A DNA stretch of 64,000 nucleotides, from NCBI GenBank assembly GCA_017650905.1, contig JAGCDZ010000006.1, positions 60,905-124,904 on the forward strand, given 5' to 3'. The stretch comes from Prevotella sp. (lineage in GTDB: Bacteria; Bacteroidota; Bacteroidia; Bacteroidales; Bacteroidaceae). Below the pieces are notes generated by a model, which was given only the letters and a program-made list of their open reading frames with translations, had not been told where the DNA came from and searched no databases. Shown here in pieces: positions 54,188-61,948 of this stretch (its first letter is position 1; each line of letters opens with the position of its first letter). The translations under genes were made by a program, and so were the position numbers.

Positions 54188-54643
54188 ATGGAAACAAAGA
54201 AATCAATAGAGGCATTACAGTTTTTCGTAACTCATCTGGCAGAAGGTGCCATCGTTCACAAACAGCAAGGTATGATCTTCAAGGCACAGGGCTTCACCAA
54301 GCTCGGACAGAAGTACATTGGCCACTTCGATGAGGAGATGGGCTGGGTAGAGAAATTCACAGAGCGCATCCTCGACCTTGGCGGAGAGATTAAGTTCGAA
54401 GGCATGAAGAGCTGCGACCTTATCTGCGACCCCGTAGAATATGTTAAGGCCGACCTCGCCATCCAGGAGCCAGGCGTTGAGATGCTGATGAAGTGCATGG
54501 AGGGCGTAAAGGATGATCCCACCACCTACGACCTGCTGAAGAACTACCTGAAGGACGAGGAGGAAGACCTCTACTGGAGCCAGGGCGCACTGGAGCTCAT
54601 CGAGAAGATTGGCACACAGAACTGGCTGATGTTGCAGCTCTAA
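54188..54643 (+). CDS. Ferritin-like four-helix protein
   Basis: 151 residues predicted as four long helices. Glutamate/histidine pairs typical of di-iron sites appear in HFDEEMGWVEKF and LKDEEEDLYWSQ. This resembles bacterioferritin or Dps-like proteins, which bind iron and detoxify peroxide. The heme ligand methionine of true bacterioferritin is not evident, so the exact branch is open. It is last in the OhrR operon and followed by a strong terminator. Confidence 0.75.
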   Translation: METKKSIEALQFFVTHLAEGAIVHKQQGMIFKAQGFTKLGQKYIGHFDEEMGWVEKFTERILDLGGEIKFEGMKSCDLICDPVEYVKADLAIQEPGVEMLMKCMEGVKDDPTTYDLLKNYLKDEEEDLYWSQGALELIEKIGTQNWLMLQL

Positions 54644-54664
54644 GATACCAACAAGCATCATAGC

Positions 54665-54708
54665 AAATGAGGGTGTGTCAAAATTGGCACATCCTCATTT
54701 TGCTTTTT
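54665..54708 (+). terminator. Terminator of the ohrR operon
   Basis: AAATGAGG (54665-54672) and TGTG pair with CACA and CCTCATTT (54693-54700), then TTGCTTTTTT. Long stem and T run. Confidence 0.88.
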
Positions 54709-54867
54709 TACCTTCTTACTTCTAAAACGGTCCATAGCCCATGTAGCCGTTACCAATCACACTCACCTTGAAGATGGCGAGGTGCAGTTAATCTATACCC
54801 AGTTAGGAGAGCCATAGAATTAAGTGCCACTTAATTTCTGAGAATCATATATTTCTCTATCCATTAA

Positions 54868-54900
54868 GCGCCATGCGTCAAATAACGGATGGCGCCTTTT
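54868..54900. terminator. Terminator-like hairpin
   Basis: GCGCCAT (54868-54874) pairs with ATGGCGC (54889-54895), followed by CTTTTC. No gene ends directly before it, so it may be a leftover. Confidence 0.5.
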
Positions 54901-54946
54901 CGTGTACGACGTTTTTGTGACAGTCATTAAGCAAGATCTTGGCATC

Positions 54947-55114
54947 TTGGCATTTTTGCAATTTTATAAAAACATAGTTTAAAGTTTATATTTTTAATTC
55001 GATATATTATTTATAATTAATAATAATATATAGATTATTATTAATTATAAATATTCTATTTACCTTTCTAACCTATTTATGCAAACTAAAAAAACAAAAA
55101 TGCAAAAATGCCAA
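54947..55114. repeat. Nested inverted repeats, AT palindrome inside
   Basis: Outer arms TTGGCATTTTTGCA (54947-54960) and its exact complement (55101-55114). Inside, a perfect 20-base AT-only palindrome: 55008-55027 pairs with 55034-55053 around 6 bases. Unusually symmetrical for a spacer. Confidence 0.85.
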
Positions 55115-55157
55115 CTTGCAAAGTTGTAATGAGCTCAGTGGAATGTTCTCAGTGAGC

Positions 55158-55180
55158 GAGGACTCATTCAGAACCGTCCC
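55158..55180. repeat. Partial REP-like sequence
   Basis: GAGGACTCATTCAGAACCGT then CCC. It resembles the right arm of the element in cbiET (61354-61382) with short gaps. It sits in the gene-free spacer. Confidence 0.4.
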
Positions 55181-55228
55181 TAGTGAGTCTATGATTCACT
55201 GGGCATCCATTCGGGTCAGTCTTGACAC

Positions 55229-56551
55229 TTAGTCGAGCCTTTGAAAGGTGGTGCTCCAACCCTCCATTTCGAGGGTGTTACCGTTGAACTTCGCCTTGAT
55301 GGTTACTCCCTGAGGTACTATGGTGGGGTCGAAGGCAAAGTCCACGATACTCTTACCAAAACCTTCATCAACGGTAAAGCCGGTGTTGTATTTGTAGATG
55401 GTTAGTTCAGCATTCGGGCCCTGATAGGTGACGGTATAGGCAAATGTCTCATTGAGTTGTCCATTTAAGAGTCTGTAACCAGTATTATCAGAGCGGAACA
55501 CCCATGTGAAAGTACCTGCAGCGGCAATTTCGTCACTATTGAATTCTCCAGACCATCTGCCTACGATAGGGCTATTGTTGTCTCTTCCCGGATTTCCATA
55601 TTTCTGACCCGCATTGACGCTAAGCGATTCATAGCTGTCCTGTGCTTGTCTGAACCAAGGGTAGTTGACAAAATACAGTCCTCGATTAAGCGTCTGCATA
55701 TTGTCGTAAGAACGTCCCAGATACTCGATGGCATCGCCTGCAGCAAAGTAACACTTATAATAGTAACCGTGATAGCCATACTGCTCACCGCCATGATAGT
55801 CGGTCAGCACGTAGTTGAAGGGGTCGAGGGCCACCTCGTTGGTGCCGTCTTTGTATGTTTTGATGGTTCGCAGATAGCCTGTGCCGTCATCGCGGAAGGA
55901 CATCACCTCAGTGATGCTGAAGGGTAAGTCGGGATAGAGAGCCACGGTGGTTTGCTGGTTGTGATCATGCACAAGGTGTTGCCAGTCGGTCTGCCAGTAG
56001 CCAATGAGATAGTTGGGCGCTCCTTCGGCACTCTTCACAGGTTCTGACTTCAGGACGAGGATGCAGCTGATGTTCGTGGCTTTACTCATAAACTCCTCGT
56101 TCTGGAAATTGTACCGTTCGCCATTGCTATTATAGATGTTGACCATTGCGCTTGAAACCACACTGTAGATATCGTAATAGTACTCCCCTTTATATTCCAT
56201 CCGGCATATCCGTGCGCACATGGCTGCACCCGCATTGACTGCCAACTCCTGAATAGCTGATGGCAGTTGCTCTACAAAGACGTGGTTGACAGGTATCTTC
56301 TTGTCATAGAATGTGGCTGACTCAAACTGTTCGGTAATATCCACCACTTGCAGTTTCAGGCCATTTCTTTCAAATAGTTTGACGACAATCCCATTGCTGT
56401 CACTCTGTCCGCTTATCCGCGTCAGTCCCAGATTCTCATATTGGTCAGAATTCGCAGTCGACGAATCCTCCTCATTTGACGAGCATCCTGCTAAGGTAGC
56501 AACTCCTGACAATATTAGTGTCAGTATCCATAAGATACTTTGTTTCTTCAT
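55229..56551 (-). CDS. Lipoprotein of unknown function
   Basis: 440 residues. The signal peptide ends in GVATLAGCSSNEED with a lipobox cysteine. The rest is mainly beta structure; two regions (SITEVMSFRDDGTGYLRT, and GTFTWVFRSDNTGYRLL) are alike and read as lipocalin-like repeats common in Bacteroidales lipoproteins. I recognise no enzyme motif. It is alone on its strand between a repeat-rich spacer and the cob cluster; a minus-strand TAAGTTTG element lies 20 bases upstream. Confidence 0.75.
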   Translation of the reverse strand: MKKQSILWILTLILSGVATLAGCSSNEEDSSTANSDQYENLGLTRISGQSDSNGIVVKLFERNGLKLQVVDITEQFESATFYDKKIPVNHVFVEQLPSAIQELAVNAGAAMCARICRMEYKGEYYYDIYSVVSSAMVNIYNSNGERYNFQNEEFMSKATNISCILVLKSEPVKSAEGAPNYLIGYWQTDWQHLVHDHNQQTTVALYPDLPFSITEVMSFRDDGTGYLRTIKTYKDGTNEVALDPFNYVLTDYHGGEQYGYHGYYYKCYFAAGDAIEYLGRSYDNMQTLNRGLYFVNYPWFRQAQDSYESLSVNAGQKYGNPGRDNNSPIVGRWSGEFNSDEIAAAGTFTWVFRSDNTGYRLLNGQLNETFAYTVTYQGPNAELTIYKYNTGFTVDEGFGKSIVDFAFDPTIVPQGVTIKAKFNGNTLEMEGWSTTFQRLD

Positions 56552-56571
56552 AAACCAAAATATAGATATTG

Positions 56572-56579
56572 CAAACTTA
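56572..56579 (-). promoter_or_regulatory. -7 promoter element of the lipoprotein gene
   Basis: Reads TAAGTTTG on the minus strand, 20 bases before the ATG at 56551. Confidence 0.45.
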
Positions 56580-56619
56580 ATTCTTTTTCTTATATAGTGT
56601 ATCTAAAAGTGGAAAGACT

Positions 56620-56670
56620 GCATGATACTGTCTGAATTTACAATTTATTAACATCAGAGAAGTATCATGC
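56620..56670. repeat. 10-base inverted repeat between the lipoprotein and cobS genes
   Basis: GCATGATACT (56620-56629) and AGTATCATGC (56661-56670) are exact complements across 31 bases. It could end cobS transcription or be an operator; no T run follows on either strand. Confidence 0.5.
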
Positions 56671-56794
56671 GCCGAAGGTTAATTAAGAGGTTTTAACGTT
56701 CTTAGCCGTGATATTTGTTATAACATAAGAACCATCCCCCCGTTACACTTTTTTGCTCCAGAATGCTTTCATTCCATATTTGACGGAAGATGAT

Positions 56795-57598
56795 TCAGGC
56801 CAATAGGCCGCAGACCACCAGATAAACTGCTAATTCTACCAACAGGCAGACGGCGCCGCAGCAGTCGCCGGTATAGCCGTGAATCCGTCGCCAGATCAAC
56901 AGGTAGAGGAAATACATCACCAAGCAGGGCAGGAAAATAATCATTTCCCAATTCAAACCTGTATACCAAAGGAATGCAACCATCGGGAGCAAACCCTGAA
57001 TGGCAAGACAGACACCAGCCTTCCACTCGATTTTCCGATACACGGTCTTGTTCTTGGCCGTCTCTTCCGTCCGGGCATAGGGCATCATGATAATCAGTTC
57101 GCTCGTCACCATCTTACTATAGGGGTCGGCAGCAAGAATGGTTAATGCGGCCATCTCAGGCGACATCGAAAGAAGCGCGGCAAATAAGAGCAATTCGTAT
57201 AGGATGAGTCCCAGTACACCGTAAGTACCGATGTGGGAGTCCTTCATGATGGCGAGGATGCGCAGACGGTCTTTCCCCCCGCCGCCAAAGCCATCGAGGA
57301 AGTCGGCCAATCCGTCTTCGTGTAGGGCACCTGTGATGAGCAGTCGCACCATGATAGCCGCAATGACAACGACGGTATAGGGCATTACCATACTGCCGAA
57401 ATAGAGCGTGGCAGCCATTGCACCGCCGGTGAGCCAGCCTGTCAGGGGCCACCATTCCACTACGGCAGCGTAGGAGGACTTGGGGGGCTGACGGAGTCGC
57501 CAGAAGGGCAGACGGGTAAAGAAAATGAAAGCCGCCAGCAGGTTGTCATACCAATGGCTCTGCTCGGGATTGTTTGTCTGGTCTATTTTTATTTCCAT
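56795..57598 (-). CDS. cobS: Cobalamin synthase (adenosylcobinamide-GDP ribazoletransferase)
   Basis: 267 residues. It joins adenosylcobinamide-GDP with alpha-ribazole in the last steps of vitamin B12 assembly. It is an integral membrane protein with several helices; the family motif GALHEDGLADFLDGFGGG is complete, as is the N-terminal FFTRLPFW. It lies 3 bases after cobT, last of the minus-strand cobUTS operon. Confidence 0.95.
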   Translation of the reverse strand: MEIKIDQTNNPEQSHWYDNLLAAFIFFTRLPFWRLRQPPKSSYAAVVEWWPLTGWLTGGAMAATLYFGSMVMPYTVVVIAAIMVRLLITGALHEDGLADFLDGFGGGGKDRLRILAIMKDSHIGTYGVLGLILYELLLFAALLSMSPEMAALTILAADPYSKMVTSELIIMMPYARTEETAKNKTVYRKIEWKAGVCLAIQGLLPMVAFLWYTGLNWEMIIFLPCLVMYFLYLLIWRRIHGYTGDCCGAVCLLVELAVYLVVCGLLA

Positions 57599-57601
57599 CG
57601 T

Positions 57602-58645
57602 TCAGAAGTATTTTGTGATTTTGGCATTATCGAAGTTGTTCATCTCGTTGATCATGCGGACAGCTGAGTCGATGATGGGATAGGCACAGAGGGCACCCGT
57701 TCCCTCACCAAGTCTTAGTCCTAAATTCAGCAATGGTCTGGCCTCAATGATATCCAGCATCTTCCGATGTCCGCTCTCATCGCCGCAATGGGTGAAAACC
57801 ATATAGTCTTGTGAGGTGGGATAGAGTCGGATGGCTGCCAGTGCACAGGCCGTCATGATAAAGCCGTCGACTAACACAATGAGATGGCACTCTGCTGCCC
57901 GCAGCATGGCGCCGATGGCTGCAATCATCTCGAACCCGCCGAAGTAGTGGAGCGCCTCACACGCGTTCCTGTCCTCCTGTGAGGTGAATCTCTCCACAGC
58001 CTTTGCAAGCACTTCACATTTATGACGGATGCCTGGGTTGTCGAGTCCTGAGCCAGCGCCGATACAATCATTCAGGGGGATGTTGCCAAACAGATGCATC
58101 CAAATACTGGATGGCGAGGTGTTGCCAATGCCCATCTCACCAATGCTCAGGACATTACAACCCTCTGCGATACAGTCATCCACAAGAGCAGCGCCAATTT
58201 CTATCGCCTTGTCGAACGCTTCTTCCGTCATCGCCGGTTCATAGAGGAAGTTCTTGGTGCCTCGGGCGATCTTTCGGTCGATGATGCCGGGGATGTGAGT
58301 CAAATCGTAATCTACTCCAACGTCGACGATACGCAGTTTAAAGCCATGCTGACGACAGAACATATTAACACCTCCGCCGCCACGGGTGAAGTTGATCATC
58401 TGTTGCCAAGTCACCTCCCGAGGCGAGACACTCACACCTTCACGCTCGATGCCGTGATCTCCTCCCAACAGCAGATGGCAGGGATGCGACAATTCCGGCG
58501 AGAGTGTCTGCTGAATCAGGCAAATCTGCATGGCCAGTTCCTCCAATCTTCCGAGCGAGCCTTTGGGCTTATTCAGATTGTCTATCTTTGACTGAATCGC
58601 AGGGCGTAATGCCCCGTCGGGTGTTTCTATCTTAAACGACCTCAT
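57602..58645 (-). CDS. cobT: Nicotinate-nucleotide-dimethylbenzimidazole phosphoribosyltransferase
   Basis: 347 residues. It makes alpha-ribazole phosphate, the lower-ligand nucleotide. Typical motifs are the N-terminal NKPKGSLGRLEELA, GGDHGIEREGVS and the C-terminal catalytic glutamate in RLGEGTGA. Length is normal. It sits between cobU (8 bases) and cobS (3 bases). Confidence 0.95.
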   Translation of the reverse strand: MRSFKIETPDGALRPAIQSKIDNLNKPKGSLGRLEELAMQICLIQQTLSPELSHPCHLLLGGDHGIEREGVSVSPREVTWQQMINFTRGGGGVNMFCRQHGFKLRIVDVGVDYDLTHIPGIIDRKIARGTKNFLYEPAMTEEAFDKAIEIGAALVDDCIAEGCNVLSIGEMGIGNTSPSSIWMHLFGNIPLNDCIGAGSGLDNPGIRHKCEVLAKAVERFTSQEDRNACEALHYFGGFEMIAAIGAMLRAAECHLIVLVDGFIMTACALAAIRLYPTSQDYMVFTHCGDESGHRKMLDIIEARPLLNLGLRLGEGTGALCAYPIIDSAVRMINEMNNFDNAKITKYF

Positions 58646-58653
58646 GTCAACTC

Positions 58654-59166
58654 TTACCCTTTTATTTTTACAGCAATTCCACTCACCATGAGTATCACTT
58701 CATCGGCTTTTGAGGCAATATACTGGTTCATCCATCCTTCAAGATCGGTGAATTTCCTTTGAAGCGCGTTCTCGCTTACACCACCGCTACCGATCTCATT
58801 TGTCACAAAAATATAGGTGGCATCATGTGAAGTGAAGCGGTCGAACTCCTGTTTGACGGCTTCGAGTGTCTGCTCGACATCCGATGTCTCAAAGAAGAAG
58901 TTTGTCAGCCACAAGGTCACGCAGTCTATCACTGCAACGCGTCCCGTGAGGTCGTGTTTGCTCAGGTATTTCTCCTCTTCGATGTTCGTCCATTGTGGGC
59001 CTCGCCGTTCCTGATGCTTTTGCACGCGTTCACGGAACTCATCGTCCCAGATATGCGCTGTTGCTACATAGACTGGATTGTTTACCAGACTCAGCGCTAT
59101 TTCTTCTGCCTGACGACTCTTGCCAGAGCGTTGTCCACCAGTTACAAGAATGATTTTTCTCTTCAC
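58654..59166 (-). CDS. cobU: Adenosylcobinamide kinase/guanylyltransferase
   Basis: 170 residues. It phosphorylates adenosylcobinamide and transfers GMP. The P-loop is VTGGQRSGKSRQAE, followed by YVATAHIWDDEFRERVQKHQERR with the guanylylated histidine region, and FVTNEIGSGGV. It is first of the minus-strand operon, divergent from the cobJ fusion. Confidence 0.95.
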   Translation of the reverse strand: MKRKIILVTGGQRSGKSRQAEEIALSLVNNPVYVATAHIWDDEFRERVQKHQERRGPQWTNIEEEKYLSKHDLTGRVAVIDCVTLWLTNFFFETSDVEQTLEAVKQEFDRFTSHDATYIFVTNEIGSGGVSENALQRKFTDLEGWMNQYIASKADEVILMVSGIAVKIKG

Positions 59167-59191
59167 TTTCGTCTTTTTCTGATTTATGCTG

Positions 59192-59251
59192 CAAAATTAC
59201 AAATAATTATGCATTATTCATAACGAATTATGAATTAATTTTGTAACTTTG
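59192..59251. promoter_or_regulatory. Divergent cob promoters with an 8-base operator-like palindrome
   Basis: A minus-strand TAATTTTG (59192-59199) drives cobUTS, and a plus-strand TAACTTTG (59244-59251) drives the cobJ train. Between them ATTCATAA (59216-59223) and TTATGAAT (59228-59235) form a palindrome around CGAA. The whole gap is only 93 bases, too short for a cobalamin riboswitch. Confidence 0.5.
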
Positions 59252-59259
59252 CAGACAAT

Positions 59260-60660
59260 ATGAAGAAAATCATTGTTGCAGGGATAGGTCCGGGCAGTCG
59301 TGAGGATATCACACCGGCTGTCATGGAAGCCGTCAGAGAGGCTGATGTCGTGGTTGGCTATAAGTATTACTTCCAGTTTGTAGAGCAATACCTGAAGCCG
59401 GGATGTGAGTGCGTAGACACTGGTATGAAGAAAGAGCGCGAACGGGCAGAGCAGGCATTCCTGTTAGCCGAACAAGACAAGACCGTTGTTGTCATCTCTT
59501 CAGGCGATGCAGGCATCTATGGCATGGCACCGCTTATCTACGAGATGAAACAAGCGCATCAATCGGATGTTGAGATTGAGACCTTGCCTGGTATCTCAGC
59601 CTTTCAGAAAGCAGCTTCGCTTTTAGGTGCTCCGATTGGTCACGATATGTGTATCATCTCGCTCAGTGACCTGATGACACCTTGGGAGGTGATAGAACGA
59701 CGCATCAAGGCAGCAGCCTTTGGCGATTTCGTAACGGCTGTCTATAATCCCAAATCGCATGGACGCTATTGGCAAATCTATCGCCTGCAGGAGCTGTTCT
59801 TGAAATATCGTTCCGCTGACACTCCAATAGGCTATGTCCGTCAGGCAGGGCGTGAAGAGCAGGAGGTGAAGGTGACAACACTCGGAGCCTTCGACCCTGA
59901 GGATGTAGATATGTTTACTGTTATTCTTATCGGCAATTCGCAGTCGTATATTGCGGATGGAAAATTCATCACGCCTCGGGGCTACTATCGCGAAGAGAAA
60001 GAGAATAACGTAAAGCCCGGTCAGCAGATCATGATAGAGTCATTCCGTACAATCGAAGGTGAATTGCGTAACAAGGACATTCCCCTCGGTCATAAATGGG
60101 CGCTGTTACACGCCATCCACACCACAGCCGACTTTGATATGGAGAAGATTCTTTATACCGACGAGGGGGCTGTGGAGGCCCTGTATAATAAGGTGAAGGA
60201 CGGCACGCTGAAAACGATTGTGACTGATGTGACGATGGTGGTAAGCGGTATCCGTAAGGGGGCTCTCCAGCGCTTGGGCATGGAGGCTGTTTGCTATCTC
60301 TCTGATCCGCAGACGGCAGCGATGGCTTCAAATGAAGGCATTACCCGAACGCAGGCAGGAATCCGGCTTGCTGTTGAGGAGCATCCTGATGCACTCTATG
60401 CCTTTGGGAATGCTCCCACGGCTCTGATGGAACTCTGTGATCTGATTCGTAAGGGCAAGGCGCATCCTGCTGGCATCATTGCGGCTCCTGTTGGCTTTGT
60501 GCATGTCAGGGAGTCGAAACACATGGTGAAACCGTTCAAGGACATTCCCAAGATTATCGTTGAGGGGCGCAAAGGAGGTAGCAATCTGGCTGCAACCCTC
60601 TGTAATGCCATTCTGACATTCGATGATGCCGAACAACTCAAACCAGGAAGAGACTTGTAA
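59260..60660 (+). CDS. cobJ: Precorrin-3B C17-methyltransferase fused to precorrin-8X methylmutase
   Basis: 466 residues. Residues 1-245 are a SAM-dependent CobJ/CbiH methyltransferase (IIVAGIGPGSREDITPA, then SSGDAGIYGMAPL). Residues about 255-466 are CobH/CbiC (ESFRTIEGEL, then FGNAPTALMEL). The first contracts the corrin ring at C20, and the second moves the methyl group from C11 to C12. The fusion is known from Bacteroidetes. It is divergent from cobU, sharing a 93-base promoter region. It is the first of three corrin-ring genes in a row. Confidence 0.93.
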   Translation: MKKIIVAGIGPGSREDITPAVMEAVREADVVVGYKYYFQFVEQYLKPGCECVDTGMKKERERAEQAFLLAEQDKTVVVISSGDAGIYGMAPLIYEMKQAHQSDVEIETLPGISAFQKAASLLGAPIGHDMCIISLSDLMTPWEVIERRIKAAAFGDFVTAVYNPKSHGRYWQIYRLQELFLKYRSADTPIGYVRQAGREEQEVKVTTLGAFDPEDVDMFTVILIGNSQSYIADGKFITPRGYYREEKENNVKPGQQIMIESFRTIEGELRNKDIPLGHKWALLHAIHTTADFDMEKILYTDEGAVEALYNKVKDGTLKTIVTDVTMVVSGIRKGALQRLGMEAVCYLSDPQTAAMASNEGITRTQAGIRLAVEEHPDALYAFGNAPTALMELCDLIRKGKAHPAGIIAAPVGFVHVRESKHMVKPFKDIPKIIVEGRKGGSNLAATLCNAILTFDDAEQLKPGRDL

Positions 60661-60694
60661 AGAATTGAAGAATTAAAAGATCGAAGAATTGAAG
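60661..60694. repeat. GAATTGAAGAATT short repeat at the cbiET start
   Basis: AGAATTGAAGAATTAAAAGA then TCGAAGAATTGAAG. The TTG start codon of cbiET lies in the last copy. Similar short repeats precede dapB and follow the M15 gene. Confidence 0.5.
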
Positions 60695-61948
60695 TTTATT
60701 GTTATCGGAATTACGGACAACCCACAACCTTGGTTCCCACCAGAGGTGATGGAGATGATCAGGCAGGGGAGGGTGTTCTCTGGTGGAAAGCGCCATCATG
60801 AGATTGTCGCGTCGCTTTTACCTGATGGTGCTGAGTGGATAGACATCACAGCCTCGCTCAATGCCGTCTTCGAGCAATACATTTCTCATACCTCTGAAAT
60901 CATCGTCTTTGCCTCCGGCGATCCGTTGTTCTTCGGCTTTGCCAATACCATCAAGCGGAAGATGCCGGATGCAGAGATTGTGCTCTATCCGACCTTCAAC
61001 TCCCTTCAGATGCTGGCCCATCGGCTGGTCATGGCTTATCACGATATGCGTATCGTTTCGCTGACAGGTCGTCCCTGGCCAGAGTTTGATAAGGCTCTTA
61101 TTGAAGGTGAAGGGAAAATAGGTGTGCTGACAGATCGTGAACATACTCCTGCCACCATCGCTCAGCGGATGCTGGAGTATGGCTATCACTATTATAAGAT
61201 GCACGTTGGTGAACATTTGGGAAATCCTGAACTCGAGAAGGTTACTACCCTTACTCTTGAAGAAGCCTCTCACCACGACTTTGACTATCCCAACTGCGTG
61301 TTGCTGGAACTCATTGGGGACGGTTCTTCTGAGTTTGATAACAATTCCGCTTCGAGGACTCAAACTCAGAAGAACCGTCCCCTGTGGGTTCCCTTCGGCA
61401 TCCCCGACGCGGAATTTGCTCTGCTCGATGGTCGCGAGAAGATGATTACCAAGATGCCGATTCGCCTGTTGACGTTACAAGCTCTCGACCTGCCAAAGCG
61501 ACATGTACTATGGGATATCGGTTCCTGCACGGGCAGTGTCTCTATCGAGACCCGTTTGCAGTTCCCGCATCTGCATATCGAAGCCTTTGAGATTCGCCCT
61601 GAGTGCGAGGCCATTATCCAAGAGAATGCCCGTCGTTTCGGGGCTCCAGGCATCAATGTCCATATTGGCGACTTCCTCGAAACAGATATCACAACCCTGC
61701 CTCGTCCTGATGCCGTCTTCATCGGTGGTCATGGTGGCAAACTAAAGGAAATCATGGCGAAGGTTCTGGCGGTATTAACTGAAGACGGTTGTATCGTGAT
61801 GAACAGCGTCAAGGCTCCTAAGGTAACAACAGACAGCCACCAGCTTTGGGATGAGGTCTGTCAAGAACTCGGTCTCCAGCAAGAGTCTCCCATGAGAATA
61901 ATAATCGATGAACATCACCCAATAGAAATCCTAAAAGCCCACAAATGA
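60689..61948 (+). CDS. cbiET: CbiE-CbiT bifunctional methyltransferase with inserted hairpin
   Basis: 419 residues from a TTG at 60689, the only start that fits the family N-terminus (KFIVIGITDN). The N-terminal half is CbiE (precorrin-7 C5-methyltransferase: ASGDPLFFGFANTIK). The C-terminal half, from about 225, is CbiT (C15 methylation and C12 decarboxylation) with the SAM motif WDIGSCTGSVSIE. The linker residues about 210-232 (GDGSSEFDNNSASRTQTQKN) come from a 67-base perfect inverted repeat at 61316-61382, an in-frame insertion. Its stop overlaps the next gene by four bases. Confidence 0.9.
   Translation: MKFIVIGITDNPQPWFPPEVMEMIRQGRVFSGGKRHHEIVASLLPDGAEWIDITASLNAVFEQYISHTSEIIVFASGDPLFFGFANTIKRKMPDAEIVLYPTFNSLQMLAHRLVMAYHDMRIVSLTGRPWPEFDKALIEGEGKIGVLTDREHTPATIAQRMLEYGYHYYKMHVGEHLGNPELEKVTTLTLEEASHHDFDYPNCVLLELIGDGSSEFDNNSASRTQTQKNRPLWVPFGIPDAEFALLDGREKMITKMPIRLLTLQALDLPKRHVLWDIGSCTGSVSIETRLQFPHLHIEAFEIRPECEAIIQENARRFGAPGINVHIGDFLETDITTLPRPDAVFIGGHGGKLKEIMAKVLAVLTEDGCIVMNSVKAPKVTTDSHQLWDEVCQELGLQQESPMRIIIDEHHPIEILKAHK
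61316..61382. repeat. REP-like hairpin inserted in cbiET
   Basis: Arms 61316-61338 and 61360-61382 are perfect 23-base complements (left arm starts GGGGACGGTTCTTCTGAG) around 21 bases. This looks like a mobile REP-type element rather than chance, and it keeps the reading frame in the enzyme linker. Confidence 0.85.

Larger units (their letters stand above)
54709..55228. other. 520-base spacer with nested inverted repeats and no gene
   Basis: No open frame is worth calling. It holds a hairpin GCGCCAT/ATGGCGC followed by CTTTT (54868-54900, terminator-like), a nested inverted-repeat structure (54947-55114), and a stretch at 55158-55180 similar to the REP-like element in cbiET. Confidence 0.7.

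Noticed and set aside
54947-55114. dif recombination site
   Set aside because: The arms are longer and spaced differently from XerCD sites; no sequence match that I can justify.
59167-59259. Cobalamin riboswitch before cobU or cobJ
   Set aside because: The gap is too short and no B12-box-like sequence is seen.
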